A stretch of 48,157 nt of DNA from Pyrinomonadaceae bacterium (GCA_022843305.1 JALHNX010000017.1:1-48157), one strand, 5' to 3'. Positions 19,474 to 29,874 are shown, counted from the first letter of the stretch. Notes: generated by a model not told the origin, from the sequence alone. Numbers and translations: made by a program.

Positions 19474-19509
19474 AAGCCAAACCTTTTAATTAAAAGGTTT
19501 GGCTTTTTT
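19474..19509. terminator. Bidirectional terminator between atpC and the CBS genes
   Basis: A perfect 16-bp palindrome (AAGCCAAACCTTTTAA and its complement, 19474-19505) is flanked by T on the right (to 19509) and A-rich sequence on the left. It lies 24 bases after atpC and 18 bases from the end of the converging CBS gene, so it can end both. Confidence 0.85.
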
Positions 19510-19527
19510 ATTTTGATTATTTCCGGT

Positions 19528-19959
19528 TTAATTTGCAGTTGCTTTCGAAACTTCCTGCACGACTTCGGCGGTTTTATCGTTCGAAGCATTAATGGCGATG
19601 TCTGCTTGCGCGACCATTCCGCACAACGCGCCGTTTTTATCAACGACGGCGACGCGGCGGATCTGTTTGGTTTCCATCAGGTTGCAGCATTCTTCGACGC
19701 TCGTTTCGGGCGTTACCGTGACGATGCCGCCGGTCATAATATCGCCGGCTTGCAAATCGAGCGGATTTTTATTTTCGGCAACCGAACGCACGACAATATC
19801 GCGGTCGGTAATCATTCCGACCGGAGTTTTTGCATCGCCGCCTTCGATAATCGGAATGCATCCGCAATCGTTCTCGACCATCATTTTCGCAATCTCTTGT
19901 AAACTCGTATCCGGCATCGCGTGAGCCGGATTTTCCGTCATAATTTCTCTAACCTTCAT
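19528..19959 (-). CDS. CBS-domain pair protein (first of two)
   Basis: A 143-residue cytoplasmic protein made of two CBS domains. The first has VREIMTENPAHAMPDTSLQE and GMITDRDIVVR. The second has DIMTGGIVTVTPETSVEECC and IRRVAVVDKNG with GMVAQADIAI. Stand-alone CBS pairs bind adenine nucleotides and often act as energy or stress sensors. The partner is unknown. It lies 21 bases downstream of a second, related CBS gene on the same strand. The two proteins are clearly diverged, so this is an old duplication. Confidence 0.92.
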   Translation of the reverse strand: MKVREIMTENPAHAMPDTSLQEIAKMMVENDCGCIPIIEGGDAKTPVGMITDRDIVVRSVAENKNPLDLQAGDIMTGGIVTVTPETSVEECCNLMETKQIRRVAVVDKNGALCGMVAQADIAINASNDKTAEVVQEVSKATAN

Positions 19960-19980
19960 AATTATTTTCTCCTTGTAAAT

Positions 19981-20436
19981 TTAATGTGCTAACTGAATTT
20001 GCTGGGGCAAAGCCGGCGCAATCGTATAATCCGTGATAACGGTTTCGAGATTGACGATATTTTTCTCGGGCGTTAAATCCTTTTCGGTTAAAATGCCCAT
20101 AAAAGCGTTGTTTTCGTCCACCACAAAAAGCCTTTCCGCGTCGATTATTTTTAAAAGCGCGGCACATTCTTCAACTGTCGTTTCGCTGTTGACGGTCGTG
20201 AAATTGCCGTTCATCACGCGTCCGGCACTAACGCGTTTCGGATTCAGCCCGCCGTTGATGATTTTCTCGCAGATGTCGTGTTCGGTAATCGTGCCGATAA
20301 TATTTTTATGTGTTGTGCTTTCGACAACCGGCATACAGACGCAGCCGATTTCCGTCATTTTATTAAAAACTTCGGTCAGAGGAATTTCCGCCGTGCAGTA
20401 GATTTCCTTATCTCTTGAAACTTGCTTTGCCAACAT
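19981..20436 (-). CDS. CBS-domain pair protein (second of two)
   Basis: A 151-residue two-CBS protein. The first domain has TAEIPLTEVFNKMTEIGCVC and GTITEHDICEKIINGG. The second has GRVMNGNFTTVNSETTVEEC, AERLFVVDENNAFMGILTEK and DLTPEK. Motif loss (no G.RD signature in the second domain) suggests the two ligand sites differ. It is the first gene of a two-gene leftward transcript with the CBS gene at 19528. An AAGGAG-like ribosome site (complement of TTTTCTCCTTTTTC) precedes ATG. Confidence 0.9.
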   Translation of the reverse strand: MLAKQVSRDKEIYCTAEIPLTEVFNKMTEIGCVCMPVVESTTHKNIIGTITEHDICEKIINGGLNPKRVSAGRVMNGNFTTVNSETTVEECAALLKIIDAERLFVVDENNAFMGILTEKDLTPEKNIVNLETVITDYTIAPALPQQIQLAH

Positions 20437-20556
20437 TTTGTTTTCTCCTTTTTCATTGAATTAATACATAATTCACCCTGAATGTATTTATTCCAAACAC
20501 AATTTGTGCGGAATTATCCGATGCCGCTGGAAATTGCAATATTCATTCCAAAAGAT

Positions 20557-20590
20557 GTCTCTGCCGTAAGGCGGGTTTGAGACGTTTTTT
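20557..20590 (+). terminator. Terminator-like hairpin
   Basis: GTCTC (20557-20561) pairs with GAGAC (20579-20583), with inner pairing of GCC and GGC, followed by a run of six T. No rightward gene precedes it, so it may belong to an unseen small transcript or be an attenuator. Confidence 0.4.
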
Positions 20591-20626
20591 CCGTACGTTG
20601 TTTGTTTGGCGAGAGGAGTTTTAGAA

Positions 20627-20713
20627 GTGATTGAGAATTTATTTGAAGCGGAATCTTTGTGGAAAATTACCCGGCAACGCCAACTCGTTTTGCCCGAATT
20701 CTCAAAAATTTAA
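20627..20713 (+). CDS. Possible 28-codon small ORF
   Basis: A frame opens with GTG, preceded by GAGAGGAG about eight bases upstream, and ends with TAA. The peptide begins VIENLFEAESLWKITRQRQL. It has no recognisable domain or membrane segment. The only support is the good ribosome site and its position just before the promoter region of the giant gene. It may well be chance. Confidence 0.2.
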   Translation: MIENLFEAESLWKITRQRQLVLPEFSKI

Positions 20714-20744
20714 CTCAAAAAAATTGAAAAGAATGGCAAATGTC

Positions 20745-20784
20745 TTGACAAAAGGAATCATCTTGCACTAACTTACTTGTGCAA
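20745..20784 (+). promoter_or_regulatory. Candidate promoter and operator of the giant gene
   Basis: TTGACA at 20745-20750 is a perfect -35 box, and TAACTT at 20769-20774 with an 18-base spacer is a weak -10. An inverted repeat TTGCAC-N10-GTGCAA (20763-20784) spans the -10 box, as an operator would. The leader to the start codon would be about 275 bases. Confidence 0.45.
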
Positions 20785-21059
20785 TATAGAAAAAATTAAA
20801 GAATTCCATCGAAACGGATTGCAAAAAATTCATCAATCGAATTTTGCGCCGAAGAAATGCGATTTTACCTTTATAACCTGAACTAAACGGCTTTCACGAA
20901 CAGATAAACAGGCGAGTATGTCTGTATAACCGAATTTAGTGCATTTCGGGTTTTTGCCAAACAGTTGAATTTAACCGATTAAATTTTGCCGACCCGACGT
21001 GAGGCAAAATCGTTTACACACATTTCGTCAATTAAGAAAAATTAAAAAAGAGGGGTTCT

Positions 21060-24000
21060 ATGAATTTATTCAGAAATTTCGGATTACCGGTAATTCTAAT
21101 GCTGGTTTGCGCTATTAGTGGCTTCGCGCAAAATCAGGAAGCAATCAAAAGCGACAAAGTTACCAATGATAAAAAAGTTTTGTATGACAGCAATTTGCTG
21201 GACGATTATACGCCATTGGATAACTTTTTAGGTGATGGAACGAATGCGCAATTAATAAGTGCGGCAACCTATTCGTTTTTATCGCTGAGCGGAGTCGCTC
21301 TTGAGGATATGTCAAGCGGCACGACGCAGCTGATCGGTCCCGGTCTTGACGATACGGCTTCTCCGGTGACGAACCTCGGTTTCGATTTCTGGTATGACGG
21401 AGTTCGGTTTACGCAATTCTCGTGTAACGCGAACGGTCTGTGCCGTTTAGGCGGGACGGTCGTGACGGGGGCTTTCGATAATGGAAGCGCGACGACTGGC
21501 TTTGCGACAACGACTAACTCGCCGAAAATCGCGCCTTATTTTGAAGACCTCTGCACAGGCACGAACGGCAAGATTCATTACAAAGTGGTCGGCAGTGCGC
21601 CGAACCGTAAGCTCGTTGTCGAGTGGCAGAATATGCAGGTTACACGCGGCGCGGGATGCGCGGGCGCAGGTGCCGGAACGCTTCAATTGTGGCTTAATGA
21701 ATCGAGTGCGGCGACGAGTCCGGGGGCGATTCAATTTGTTTACGGAAACGGCATTGTCGCTTCGGCAGCGGCTGACGCAGGCGCTTCGATCGGCTTGCAG
21801 TCGGGCGCGGCAACAAACCTCGCATCGGTTACTTCTGCCGACGATACGGTTTCTTATGCTGCCGCAAACAATATTAATGCCGGCGGCATCACGGCAGGTA
21901 AAAGCTACACGTTTACTCCGAACGTTCCAAATGCACCGACGGGATTAACTTTTGCTCCCGTGACGCAGACAAGCATTCAGCTTAATTGGACGGACAATGC
22001 GGCAAACGAAGTCGGTTATGCCGTTTATCGCTCGACGGACGGTACGAACTTTACTTTTTTAACGCAAACCGCTGTTGACGCGGTTTCGTTTAACGATACG
22101 GGACTGCTTCCCGGCACGAATTATTTTTATCGCGTTTACGCGGTTTCGGAAGGTGCTTTAAGCGCAGTTCTTTCGGGAAGTCAGACGACCGGCGCACCCG
22201 GAAATGTTGCTTGTAACGGAGCCGGCGGCTTGTGGAGCGCGACCTCGACCTGGGGCGGCGGCGCGGTTCCGACCGGCGGCGATAACGTTACCATCGGCTC
22301 GGGCTGTACGGTGACCGTTGACACGGCGGCAACCGCCTTGAGTATGACGGTTCAAAGCGGCGGGGTTTTGGAATTTGAATCGGCAACCGCCCGCCTTTTG
22401 ACGGTGGTTCTCGGCGTTACCATTGACAACGGCGGAACGGTTCGTTCAAACACATCCGGCACGGTAACAACCCACCAACTTTTTGTCGGAGCGGATTTAA
22501 CCAATAACGGAACGCTCGATTTCAGCACAAACAGCGACACGGCAGGCGCGGAACTTCGGTTTACAGGCGCAGCGAACAACTCGTTCTCCGGCACGGGCGG
22601 GACGACCGATTTACGGCTGCTGACGATTCAGAAAGGAGCGGGAACGGTTAACGCAACCAGTCCGACACTCGATATTAATCTTTCAAATATGAGTGTTCGC
22701 GGGCTAACGACGGGCGGAATATCAGGTTTCCTGAATACTGCCGTCTTTAACGGTATCGTTAAATTCTCAGGCTCTAACACATTCAGCGATCAGGTCTTTC
22801 AAACCGCCGGTTATTCGATTCCCGGAACAGGCGGCGTTTGGTTCAATAATCCGAATTTTACGGTTGCGCCGCTTAACGCCTCGCCGACCGTGACCGGATT
22901 GCTCCGAATGACGCAAGGAACCTTGAATATCGGAACGTCAACCGGCAATTCGATGGGCTTTGCGACAGGAAGCACGATCATCGTCGAAGGCGGCGCGGTT
23001 AATGCGGCAGGCAGATTCGGTGTCAGCGCGGCAACCAGCATTATCAATTTTTCGATGTCGAACGGCACGGTAACGGTTCAGACCGCCGGAAATACTTCGA
23101 CGACGCTTGCCGGTTTCGATTTGGGAACGTCTTTGAGTTCGACCATTTCGCTGACGGGCGGCACAATCGTCGTTCAGCTTGCCAATACCGCGGCTTCGGG
23201 TCCGAGAGATTACCGAAATCAAGCCGGCACCGGCATTGCAGGCGTAACGGGCGGAACTTTACAGCTCGGCAACGCCAGCTCCGGCGCGGCGAAAAACTTT
23301 ACGATGCGCGGCGTCGTTCCGAATTTGGTCATTACCAACACTTCGGCAAATCATACGGCGCAGTGGGATACAACGTTGACGAATTACAACAATATCTCGC
23401 GCAACATAACCATTAATGCGGGAAATACGCTGAATCTGGGCAACGTTGTTTTCCTTTTTTACGGCACAACGCTTACCAACGACGGAACTTTGACTCATAA
23501 CGGAGCGAGTTCAAACACTGTGATATTTACCGATTACGCTCCCGTAACATATACGGGAAGCGGAACTGTAACCGCGCCTTTATCAGCACTCGCCGTTCAG
23601 TCAGCTCAAGGATTTACGATTGATTCGGCAACCTCGGGCATAACGGTGAATGCGGTCAGATTATTCTTCGGCAGTGTTATCAACGCTAATAAACTGACAA
23701 TCGGCAACGGCGGAACGACAACGGCGACGATTCAAATCGGCAATACGACGACCCCGACTGCCGCCGGAACATTCGATTCGACACCGACTTTCAATCCCGG
23801 CACGGGCGGAATCGTGTTCTCTTATTTGAGAACCGAATCTTCGAGAGTAATGGGACCGGAAATTCCGTCAAGCCGTTCGATTACAAATTTGACCTACGAC
23901 GATAACGCCGCAGGACGCACACTGACTTTGGCGGGTGGCAATCTGACGGTCACTGGCAACTTGACACTGACAAACGGCGTTATCATAACGAACAGCTCGA

Positions 24001-27000
24001 ATATTTTGAGGCACAACGGTACGGCGACACGTACAAACGGTTATGTCAACGGACCGCTCACCCGCGACTACACGGCGACCGGAACTTATACCTATCACAT
24101 TGGCGACGGCGGCTATTCGCCGCTGACGGCAAACGTGACGGCTGGCACCGGAAGCCTGGTCGCGCAAGCGGTTGGGACGACGCAGCCGAATATTCCGAAT
24201 CCGTCCAAAGCACTGTCGCGTTACTGGAAACTGGGCGGCACGGGCATCACGTCCGATTTAACTTTCAGTTACATAGACCCGGCGGATATTCCGGGAACGG
24301 CGACCGAAGCCAATTTCGTGATCGTGAAATACGACGGTGCTTTCACTCAGCCGGGCGGAACGGTTGATACGACCGCGAATACGGCGACGATTACCGGCGT
24401 GACATCCTTCTCGGATTGGACGCTTGCCGAACCTTCGGCACTGACCGCTCCGGGAACTTTGCAATTGAGCAGCCCGACCTATTCGGCAAATGAGAACGCC
24501 GGAAGCGTGACCGTGACGGTGAACCGCGTGAGCGGAACCGACGGCGCAGTAACGGTTGATTACGCGCTCGGCGGCGGCACGGCAACCGGCGGAGCGGCTT
24601 GCGGCGCAGGCATTGACTACGTCAATACCGGCGGCACAGTTTCGTTTGCCAACGGCGAAGCGAGCAAGAACTTCAACGTTACGCTTTGCGGCGATACGGA
24701 TGTCGAACCGGATGAAACTTTCGACGTGACACTTTCAAACCCGACGGGCGGCGCGACGCTCGGAACACCGACTACCGCGACCGTGACGATTCTAAATGAT
24801 GACACGACAGCCGGTCCGGTGACCGTCACGGCTACTGCCGGAACGGTTTCGGGAACATATACTGATCTGACAACAGCGATTGCGGCGGTTAATGACGGAA
24901 CCCATCAGGGCGGCATCGTGATCAGCATCAATCAAAACACGACCGAACCCGGAACCGTTATTCTTAACGGCAGCGGTGCGGGCGCGGCAGTTTATACATC
25001 AGTTTTGATTCGTCCGACGGCGGACGGGCTGACCGTTTCGGGAGCATCGGCGCAGGGACGCGGACTGATCGAACTCAATGGCGCGGACAACGTGACCATT
25101 GACGGCGATAACCCGAATACGGGCGGCACGAATCGTAATCTGACGATTCAGAATACGGCAGTCAGCACGACGACGTTTACGTCGGTAATTCGTATTGCAA
25201 CGAATATCACGACCGTCAATAGCGCGGACAACAATATCTTCAGAAATCTGAATATTGTCGGCAGTGCGACGGGCAGAAACATCGGTACGGCGACGACCAC
25301 AACCGGCTCGGAAAACACTACCTTCGGTATTTTCTCGGGTCCGAATGCGTCCGGCGTGACCACCGCTCCGACTGCGATTACTTCGGTATTGACGGGCGTG
25401 GCTACCGGCGCGACGGTGACTAACCTGATTGTCAGCAACAACAGCATTGTCACGGCGGCGCGCGCGATTTCGATCAATGGATCTGCGACAAGCGTTCATA
25501 CCGGACTGCAGGTCAACAACAATCTGATTGGCAATCCGACTGCAGGAGAAACCGATCAGGTAACGGCTATCGGCATTACCGTTAATGGCGCAACCAATCC
25601 ATCGATCGCCGATAACACGGTCTATGTCGAAGGCTTTGTTGCTTCGAGTGCTGCCGGACATGGCATCAATGTCGGTGTCAACAGTACGAATACGACCGGC
25701 GCGATAATTGAGCGAAATAAAGTCAACCGCGTCAGAAACAATAATCCTGCAACCTGGGCGGCTTACGGTATCAATATCGCAGGTATTGCCGCAAGCGCGC
25801 ACACAGTGCAGAACAACTTCGTTTCGGGCGTGATTAATAATCAAACCGCCGGCACGGGCGGGTTCGGAACAACTTTCGGCGCTTATGGTATTCGCGTCGC
25901 AAGCGGTACGGGACACAAGGTTTACCATAACTCTGTTCATCTCTACGGCGCGATACCGGGAGTTACGAGCACGAATCTGACGGCGGCGTTTCTCGTAGTC
26001 GGCACGGGACAAACCGGCATGGATGTCAGAAACAACATCTTTTCCAACCGGATCACGGGCGGCAATCCCGCCTCGCCGGGCACACGCAATGTGTCGGTTT
26101 ACCTTCCTTCGGGCGCAACGGCGACGATGAACCTGACGCTCAATAACAACGCGTATTTTGTCGCGGCGGATGCGCTTAGTCGTCTGGCGCAAGTCGGCAC
26201 GGTGTTCGGCACGGGCGAATATCTGGTCGGCAATTTTGACCCGACTTCAACAACCCCGGCGACAAACTTCAGAGCTTATACAAGCACCCTGAGTGCCGCC
26301 GGAACAAATGATAACGCTTCATTTGCAACCACTTCGCCGCCGCCGTTTGTTTCAAACGTTGATTTGCATATTCCCGCAGGCACGGCGACGCGGCTCGAAT
26401 CGGGCGGCGCAGCGGTCGGTGTCACAACGGATATTGATAACGAGGCGCGCAACGCGACTACACCGGACATCGGTGCGGACGAGTTCGCCGGAAATCCGGC
26501 ACCTGCCAATGACATCGCTGCGGTAGGATTCGTCTATCCGCCGAACGGCTCGACGATCCCGACCGGCGCGACGTTTAATCCGCAGGCACGGTTTAACAAT
26601 AACGGCACGGCGACGCAGACCAATGTAACTGTTCGATTCCGCATTATTGACTCGTCAATGACGGTTATTTATAACCAGACGGCAACAATCGCGAGCATCG
26701 CGCCTTTGCAGAACGTTGATGTTTCGTTCCCGTCAACTTCGATTGTAAATCCGGGTACTTACATGATGGAGGCTTCGGCTGAACTCGCGGGCGACGGGAA
26801 TCCGGGCAACGATCTGATCAGCGGCACATTCAATGCCGTCACTCCGGTCGGCGGCACGGTGACGGTCGGAACGGGCGGAACATACACATCGCTGACCAAT
26901 CCGGGCGGCTTGTTCGAAGCGCTCAATCTGGCGGGAATTTCCGGTAATCTGACGGTCAATATTACAAGCGACCTGACGGCGGAAACCGGCGCGGTTGCGC

Positions 27001-29843
27001 TCAATCAGTTGGCTGAAGCCGGTGCGGGCGGCTATACGGTGACAATCAAGCCGTCCGGTGCGCCGCGCACGATTTCCGGCACCGGAGCGTTAAGCAACGG
27101 TTTAATTAATCTAAACGGCGCAGACCGCATCGTTTTTGACGGTTCACTCTCGGGCGGTACAGACCGCAACTTGACGATTACCAATAATCAAACCGGCACT
27201 TCGACCGTTTTCTGGATTAAGAGTGCTAACGCGGGCAACGGCGCCACCAATAATACGATTAAGAACAGTATTATCAACGGCGCGGGAACGGCGACCGCAC
27301 AGACGACCGCCGGTATTCTGGCTGGAAGCGGCGTTACGATCGGTGGTCCGGCTGAGGCGCCGAACAATAACAACACGGTCACGAATAACCACATCTACCG
27401 TGTTCAGAACTCGCTCTATAATCAGGGCAACACCGGTTTAGACCAAAATTGGACTATTACCAATAACGAGTTCGGTTCAACGATCGAAGCCGACAAGAAC
27501 CGCTTCCGCGGTATGTTGATGGGTAATGCAAATAACTTCGTCATCAGCGGCAACACGGTTCTCGGCGTTACTAATTTCACCGGAACGACCGGCGCGAATA
27601 CCGGAATTCAGATTGCCTTTGCCGTAACTAACGGGACTGTAACCGGCAACCGGATTTCGAATGTTCACAACCTGAGCGCAAGCGGTACCGGCGCTTTCGG
27701 GATGCAGCTTGGCGCAACGCCGACGACGAATATTCTGATTGCCAACAACTTTATTTGGGATATTCAAGCGGTCGGTTCGGCGACGGTCGCCAGTAACGGA
27801 CACGGCATTACCATCAATGGTGCTGCCACCGCCGGCGGTTATAAGATCTACCACAACTCGATCAACCTGAATAGCAACCAGACCAGCGGAACGACTGCGG
27901 CGTTGAATATCACGACCGCGGTGGTTGCCGCCGGGGCGATCGATTTGAGAAACAACATCCTTGCCAACACCCAAACTGCCGGTGCGACACGGTTCTCCGT
28001 TTTCAGCGCGGCAGCGGCAAGTGTGTTTAATTTGATTGATTACAATGACTACTTCTCCACCGGTTCGGTTGGTTCGCTTGGTGGAGTTGTCCGTCCAACG
28101 CTTGCCGACTGGCAGACGGCGACCGGACAGGACGCGAATTCAAAAGCGGTTGATCCGTTGTTTGTCTCCGCAACCGACCTGCACTTGCAGCCGGGAAGCC
28201 CGATGCTCGCAATGGGTGTCAGCGGAACGGGTGTCACGACTGACATTGACGGTCAGACGCGTGATATTCCGCCGGACATCGGTGCGGACGAAATTCCGGC
28301 ATCGGCAACACCGGGCAGCGTTCAGTTCAGTTCGCCAACCTATTCGGTCGGCGAAGCGGGTGGGACAGTTACTTTGACGATTACCCGAACGGGCGGAAGC
28401 AGCGGTGCAATTTCCGCGACTTTCAGCACGGCTAACGGAACAGCAACCGGCGGCGCGTCCTGCACTGCGGGAGTTGATTACGTGAGCATCACGGGCGGCT
28501 CGGTCAATTGGGCGAACGGCGACAGCGCGCCGAAAACCTTCGATGTGACGATTTGTAACGACGCGGCGTTTGAAGGCAATGAGGACTTTACTGCTCTCAT
28601 TACCGGCACGACGGGCGGCGCGACAATCGGAACACCGAATCCGGCGACCGTGACCATCACTGACGATGATCCCGCGCCGGTAGGAACGATCAGCGTAAAT
28701 GACGTTCGCGTTCTTGAAGGCAACACGGGCGGCACTAATGCGGTGTTCACCGTAACTTATGCCGGATCGTCTCCGGCAACCGCTTCCGTTCAATATGCGA
28801 CGGCAGACGGAACGGCGGTGGCTGGCTTGGATTATCTGGCAGTGAGCGGAACTTTGAGTTTTGCCTCGTCCGCAACCCAGACGGTGACGGTTCCGATTAT
28901 CGGTAAAACTCTGAAGGAAGCTAATGAAACATTCTTCCTTAATCTGAGTAATCCCGTAAATGCAACGATTACCGATGGTCAGGGTGTCGGCATCATCATT
29001 GACGAAGACCGCGCATATCCCTCGGACTTCGACCGTGATTTATATTCCGACCTGAGCATCTACCGTCCGGGTGAAGTTGGAGGTTGGTATATCTTTCAAT
29101 CAGCCAGCAACACGTCGAACATCGTTTCTTTCGGCACTACCGGTGACCGACCCGTTCCCGGGGATTACGACGGCGACGGTAAAGCGGATATTGCTGTATT
29201 CCGAGAGTCCGAAGGGAAATGGTATGTCGTTTCAAGTCTTAATGCTTCGGTTCAGGTAACGAATTGGGGCGCGAGCGGCGACAAACCGGTTCAGGGCGAT
29301 TACGACGGCGACGGTAAAACGGATATTGCGATTTATCGTCCGTCAACCGGCACGTGGTGGATAACCAGAAGTTCCGACAACACCAATTATACGGTGACAT
29401 TCGGAATCAGCACTGACCGACCGGTTCAAGGCGATTACGACGGCGACTTCAAGACCGACGTTGCTGTTTACCGTGACGGAACGTGGTATATCAATCTGAG
29501 TTCTAACGGCTCGGTCGTTGTTCAAAACTTCGGTTTGGCTTCGGATAAACCCGTTTCGGGCGATTTTGACGGTGACGGTAAATACGATCTCGCCATCTTC
29601 CGCAACGGCGGCTGGTGGGTTCTTAATTCACTAACCGGAACCGCGAGTTTCGTTCCTTGGGGACAAACCGGCGATGTTCCCGTTCCGGCGGATTACGACC
29701 GCGACGGCACGACGGATTTCGCAATTTTCCGTCCGTCAACCGGCGAATGGTTTATGTTGAGAAGCTCGAACGGCTCTTACTTCTCAGTGGTTTGGGGACA
29801 AAACGGCGATATTCCGGTGCCATCGGCGTATCTGCCGCAGTAA
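21060..29843 (+). CDS. Giant secreted beta-helix / Calx-beta / FG-GAP repeat protein
   Basis: A 2927-residue exported protein with an N-terminal signal (LPVILMLVCAISGFAQ). Approximate layout: unique N-domain; FN3 domain 287-375 (PTGLTFAPVTQTSIQLNWTD); low-complexity Gly/Thr/Asn beta-solenoid 385-1130; Calx-beta domain 1133-1247 (ending TATVTILNDD); right-handed parallel beta-helix 1256-1760; CARDB-like domain 1815-1930; second beta-helix 1931-2413; two Calx-beta domains 2419-2650; and six FG-GAP/VCBS-type repeats 2655-2927 with calcium-binding DYDGDGKTDIAIYRPSTG. No cell-wall anchor or type IX sorting domain is seen. It is likely a surface or matrix protein that binds polysaccharide or calcium. 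AGAGGGG precedes the ATG, and a strong terminator follows. Base composition is Gly/Thr/Ala-rich, which creates long antisense frames that are not genes. Confidence 0.93.
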   Translation: MNLFRNFGLPVILMLVCAISGFAQNQEAIKSDKVTNDKKVLYDSNLLDDYTPLDNFLGDGTNAQLISAATYSFLSLSGVALEDMSSGTTQLIGPGLDDTASPVTNLGFDFWYDGVRFTQFSCNANGLCRLGGTVVTGAFDNGSATTGFATTTNSPKIAPYFEDLCTGTNGKIHYKVVGSAPNRKLVVEWQNMQVTRGAGCAGAGAGTLQLWLNESSAATSPGAIQFVYGNGIVASAAADAGASIGLQSGAATNLASVTSADDTVSYAAANNINAGGITAGKSYTFTPNVPNAPTGLTFAPVTQTSIQLNWTDNAANEVGYAVYRSTDGTNFTFLTQTAVDAVSFNDTGLLPGTNYFYRVYAVSEGALSAVLSGSQTTGAPGNVACNGAGGLWSATSTWGGGAVPTGGDNVTIGSGCTVTVDTAATALSMTVQSGGVLEFESATARLLTVVLGVTIDNGGTVRSNTSGTVTTHQLFVGADLTNNGTLDFSTNSDTAGAELRFTGAANNSFSGTGGTTDLRLLTIQKGAGTVNATSPTLDINLSNMSVRGLTTGGISGFLNTAVFNGIVKFSGSNTFSDQVFQTAGYSIPGTGGVWFNNPNFTVAPLNASPTVTGLLRMTQGTLNIGTSTGNSMGFATGSTIIVEGGAVNAAGRFGVSAATSIINFSMSNGTVTVQTAGNTSTTLAGFDLGTSLSSTISLTGGTIVVQLANTAASGPRDYRNQAGTGIAGVTGGTLQLGNASSGAAKNFTMRGVVPNLVITNTSANHTAQWDTTLTNYNNISRNITINAGNTLNLGNVVFLFYGTTLTNDGTLTHNGASSNTVIFTDYAPVTYTGSGTVTAPLSALAVQSAQGFTIDSATSGITVNAVRLFFGSVINANKLTIGNGGTTTATIQIGNTTTPTAAGTFDSTPTFNPGTGGIVFSYLRTESSRVMGPEIPSSRSITNLTYDDNAAGRTLTLAGGNLTVTGNLTLTNGVIITNSSNILRHNGTATRTNGYVNGPLTRDYTATGTYTYHIGDGGYSPLTANVTAGTGSLVAQAVGTTQPNIPNPSKALSRYWKLGGTGITSDLTFSYIDPADIPGTATEANFVIVKYDGAFTQPGGTVDTTANTATITGVTSFSDWTLAEPSALTAPGTLQLSSPTYSANENAGSVTVTVNRVSGTDGAVTVDYALGGGTATGGAACGAGIDYVNTGGTVSFANGEASKNFNVTLCGDTDVEPDETFDVTLSNPTGGATLGTPTTATVTILNDDTTAGPVTVTATAGTVSGTYTDLTTAIAAVNDGTHQGGIVISINQNTTEPGTVILNGSGAGAAVYTSVLIRPTADGLTVSGASAQGRGLIELNGADNVTIDGDNPNTGGTNRNLTIQNTAVSTTTFTSVIRIATNITTVNSADNNIFRNLNIVGSATGRNIGTATTTTGSENTTFGIFSGPNASGVTTAPTAITSVLTGVATGATVTNLIVSNNSIVTAARAISINGSATSVHTGLQVNNNLIGNPTAGETDQVTAIGITVNGATNPSIADNTVYVEGFVASSAAGHGINVGVNSTNTTGAIIERNKVNRVRNNNPATWAAYGINIAGIAASAHTVQNNFVSGVINNQTAGTGGFGTTFGAYGIRVASGTGHKVYHNSVHLYGAIPGVTSTNLTAAFLVVGTGQTGMDVRNNIFSNRITGGNPASPGTRNVSVYLPSGATATMNLTLNNNAYFVAADALSRLAQVGTVFGTGEYLVGNFDPTSTTPATNFRAYTSTLSAAGTNDNASFATTSPPPFVSNVDLHIPAGTATRLESGGAAVGVTTDIDNEARNATTPDIGADEFAGNPAPANDIAAVGFVYPPNGSTIPTGATFNPQARFNNNGTATQTNVTVRFRIIDSSMTVIYNQTATIASIAPLQNVDVSFPSTSIVNPGTYMMEASAELAGDGNPGNDLISGTFNAVTPVGGTVTVGTGGTYTSLTNPGGLFEALNLAGISGNLTVNITSDLTAETGAVALNQLAEAGAGGYTVTIKPSGAPRTISGTGALSNGLINLNGADRIVFDGSLSGGTDRNLTITNNQTGTSTVFWIKSANAGNGATNNTIKNSIINGAGTATAQTTAGILAGSGVTIGGPAEAPNNNNTVTNNHIYRVQNSLYNQGNTGLDQNWTITNNEFGSTIEADKNRFRGMLMGNANNFVISGNTVLGVTNFTGTTGANTGIQIAFAVTNGTVTGNRISNVHNLSASGTGAFGMQLGATPTTNILIANNFIWDIQAVGSATVASNGHGITINGAATAGGYKIYHNSINLNSNQTSGTTAALNITTAVVAAGAIDLRNNILANTQTAGATRFSVFSAAAASVFNLIDYNDYFSTGSVGSLGGVVRPTLADWQTATGQDANSKAVDPLFVSATDLHLQPGSPMLAMGVSGTGVTTDIDGQTRDIPPDIGADEIPASATPGSVQFSSPTYSVGEAGGTVTLTITRTGGSSGAISATFSTANGTATGGASCTAGVDYVSITGGSVNWANGDSAPKTFDVTICNDAAFEGNEDFTALITGTTGGATIGTPNPATVTITDDDPAPVGTISVNDVRVLEGNTGGTNAVFTVTYAGSSPATASVQYATADGTAVAGLDYLAVSGTLSFASSATQTVTVPIIGKTLKEANETFFLNLSNPVNATITDGQGVGIIIDEDRAYPSDFDRDLYSDLSIYRPGEVGGWYIFQSASNTSNIVSFGTTGDRPVPGDYDGDGKADIAVFRESEGKWYVVSSLNASVQVTNWGASGDKPVQGDYDGDGKTDIAIYRPSTGTWWITRSSDNTNYTVTFGISTDRPVQGDYDGDFKTDVAVYRDGTWYINLSSNGSVVVQNFGLASDKPVSGDFDGDGKYDLAIFRNGGWWVLNSLTGTASFVPWGQTGDVPVPADYDRDGTTDFAIFRPSTGEWFMLRSSNGSYFSVVWGQNGDIPVPSAYLPQ

Positions 29844-29874
29844 AAATGTCTTTCAAGACATTTGTCTGATCAAA

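Larger units (their letters stand above)
20437..21059. other. 623-base regulatory gap upstream of the giant secreted protein
   Basis: No long gene is present. The stretch holds a terminator-like hairpin, a possible 28-codon open frame, a candidate promoter with an inverted repeat, and an 8-bp stem (ATTTTGCC at 20983-20990 with GGCAAAAT at 21003-21010) shortly before the giant gene. I could not match the 270-base leader to any riboswitch class I know. Confidence 0.5.

Noticed and set aside
20860..21059. c-di-GMP riboswitch upstream of the giant surface protein
   Set aside because: The GEMM core patterns could not be found. Only a simple 8-bp stem is present.
24999..26192. Long antisense open frame (397 codons) opposite the giant gene
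   Set aside because: Its product is an Arg/Val/Ala-rich low-complexity shadow of the Gly/Thr/Asn codons of the sense gene. It has no ribosome site or domain, and the sense strand encodes recognisable beta-helix and Calx-beta domains.
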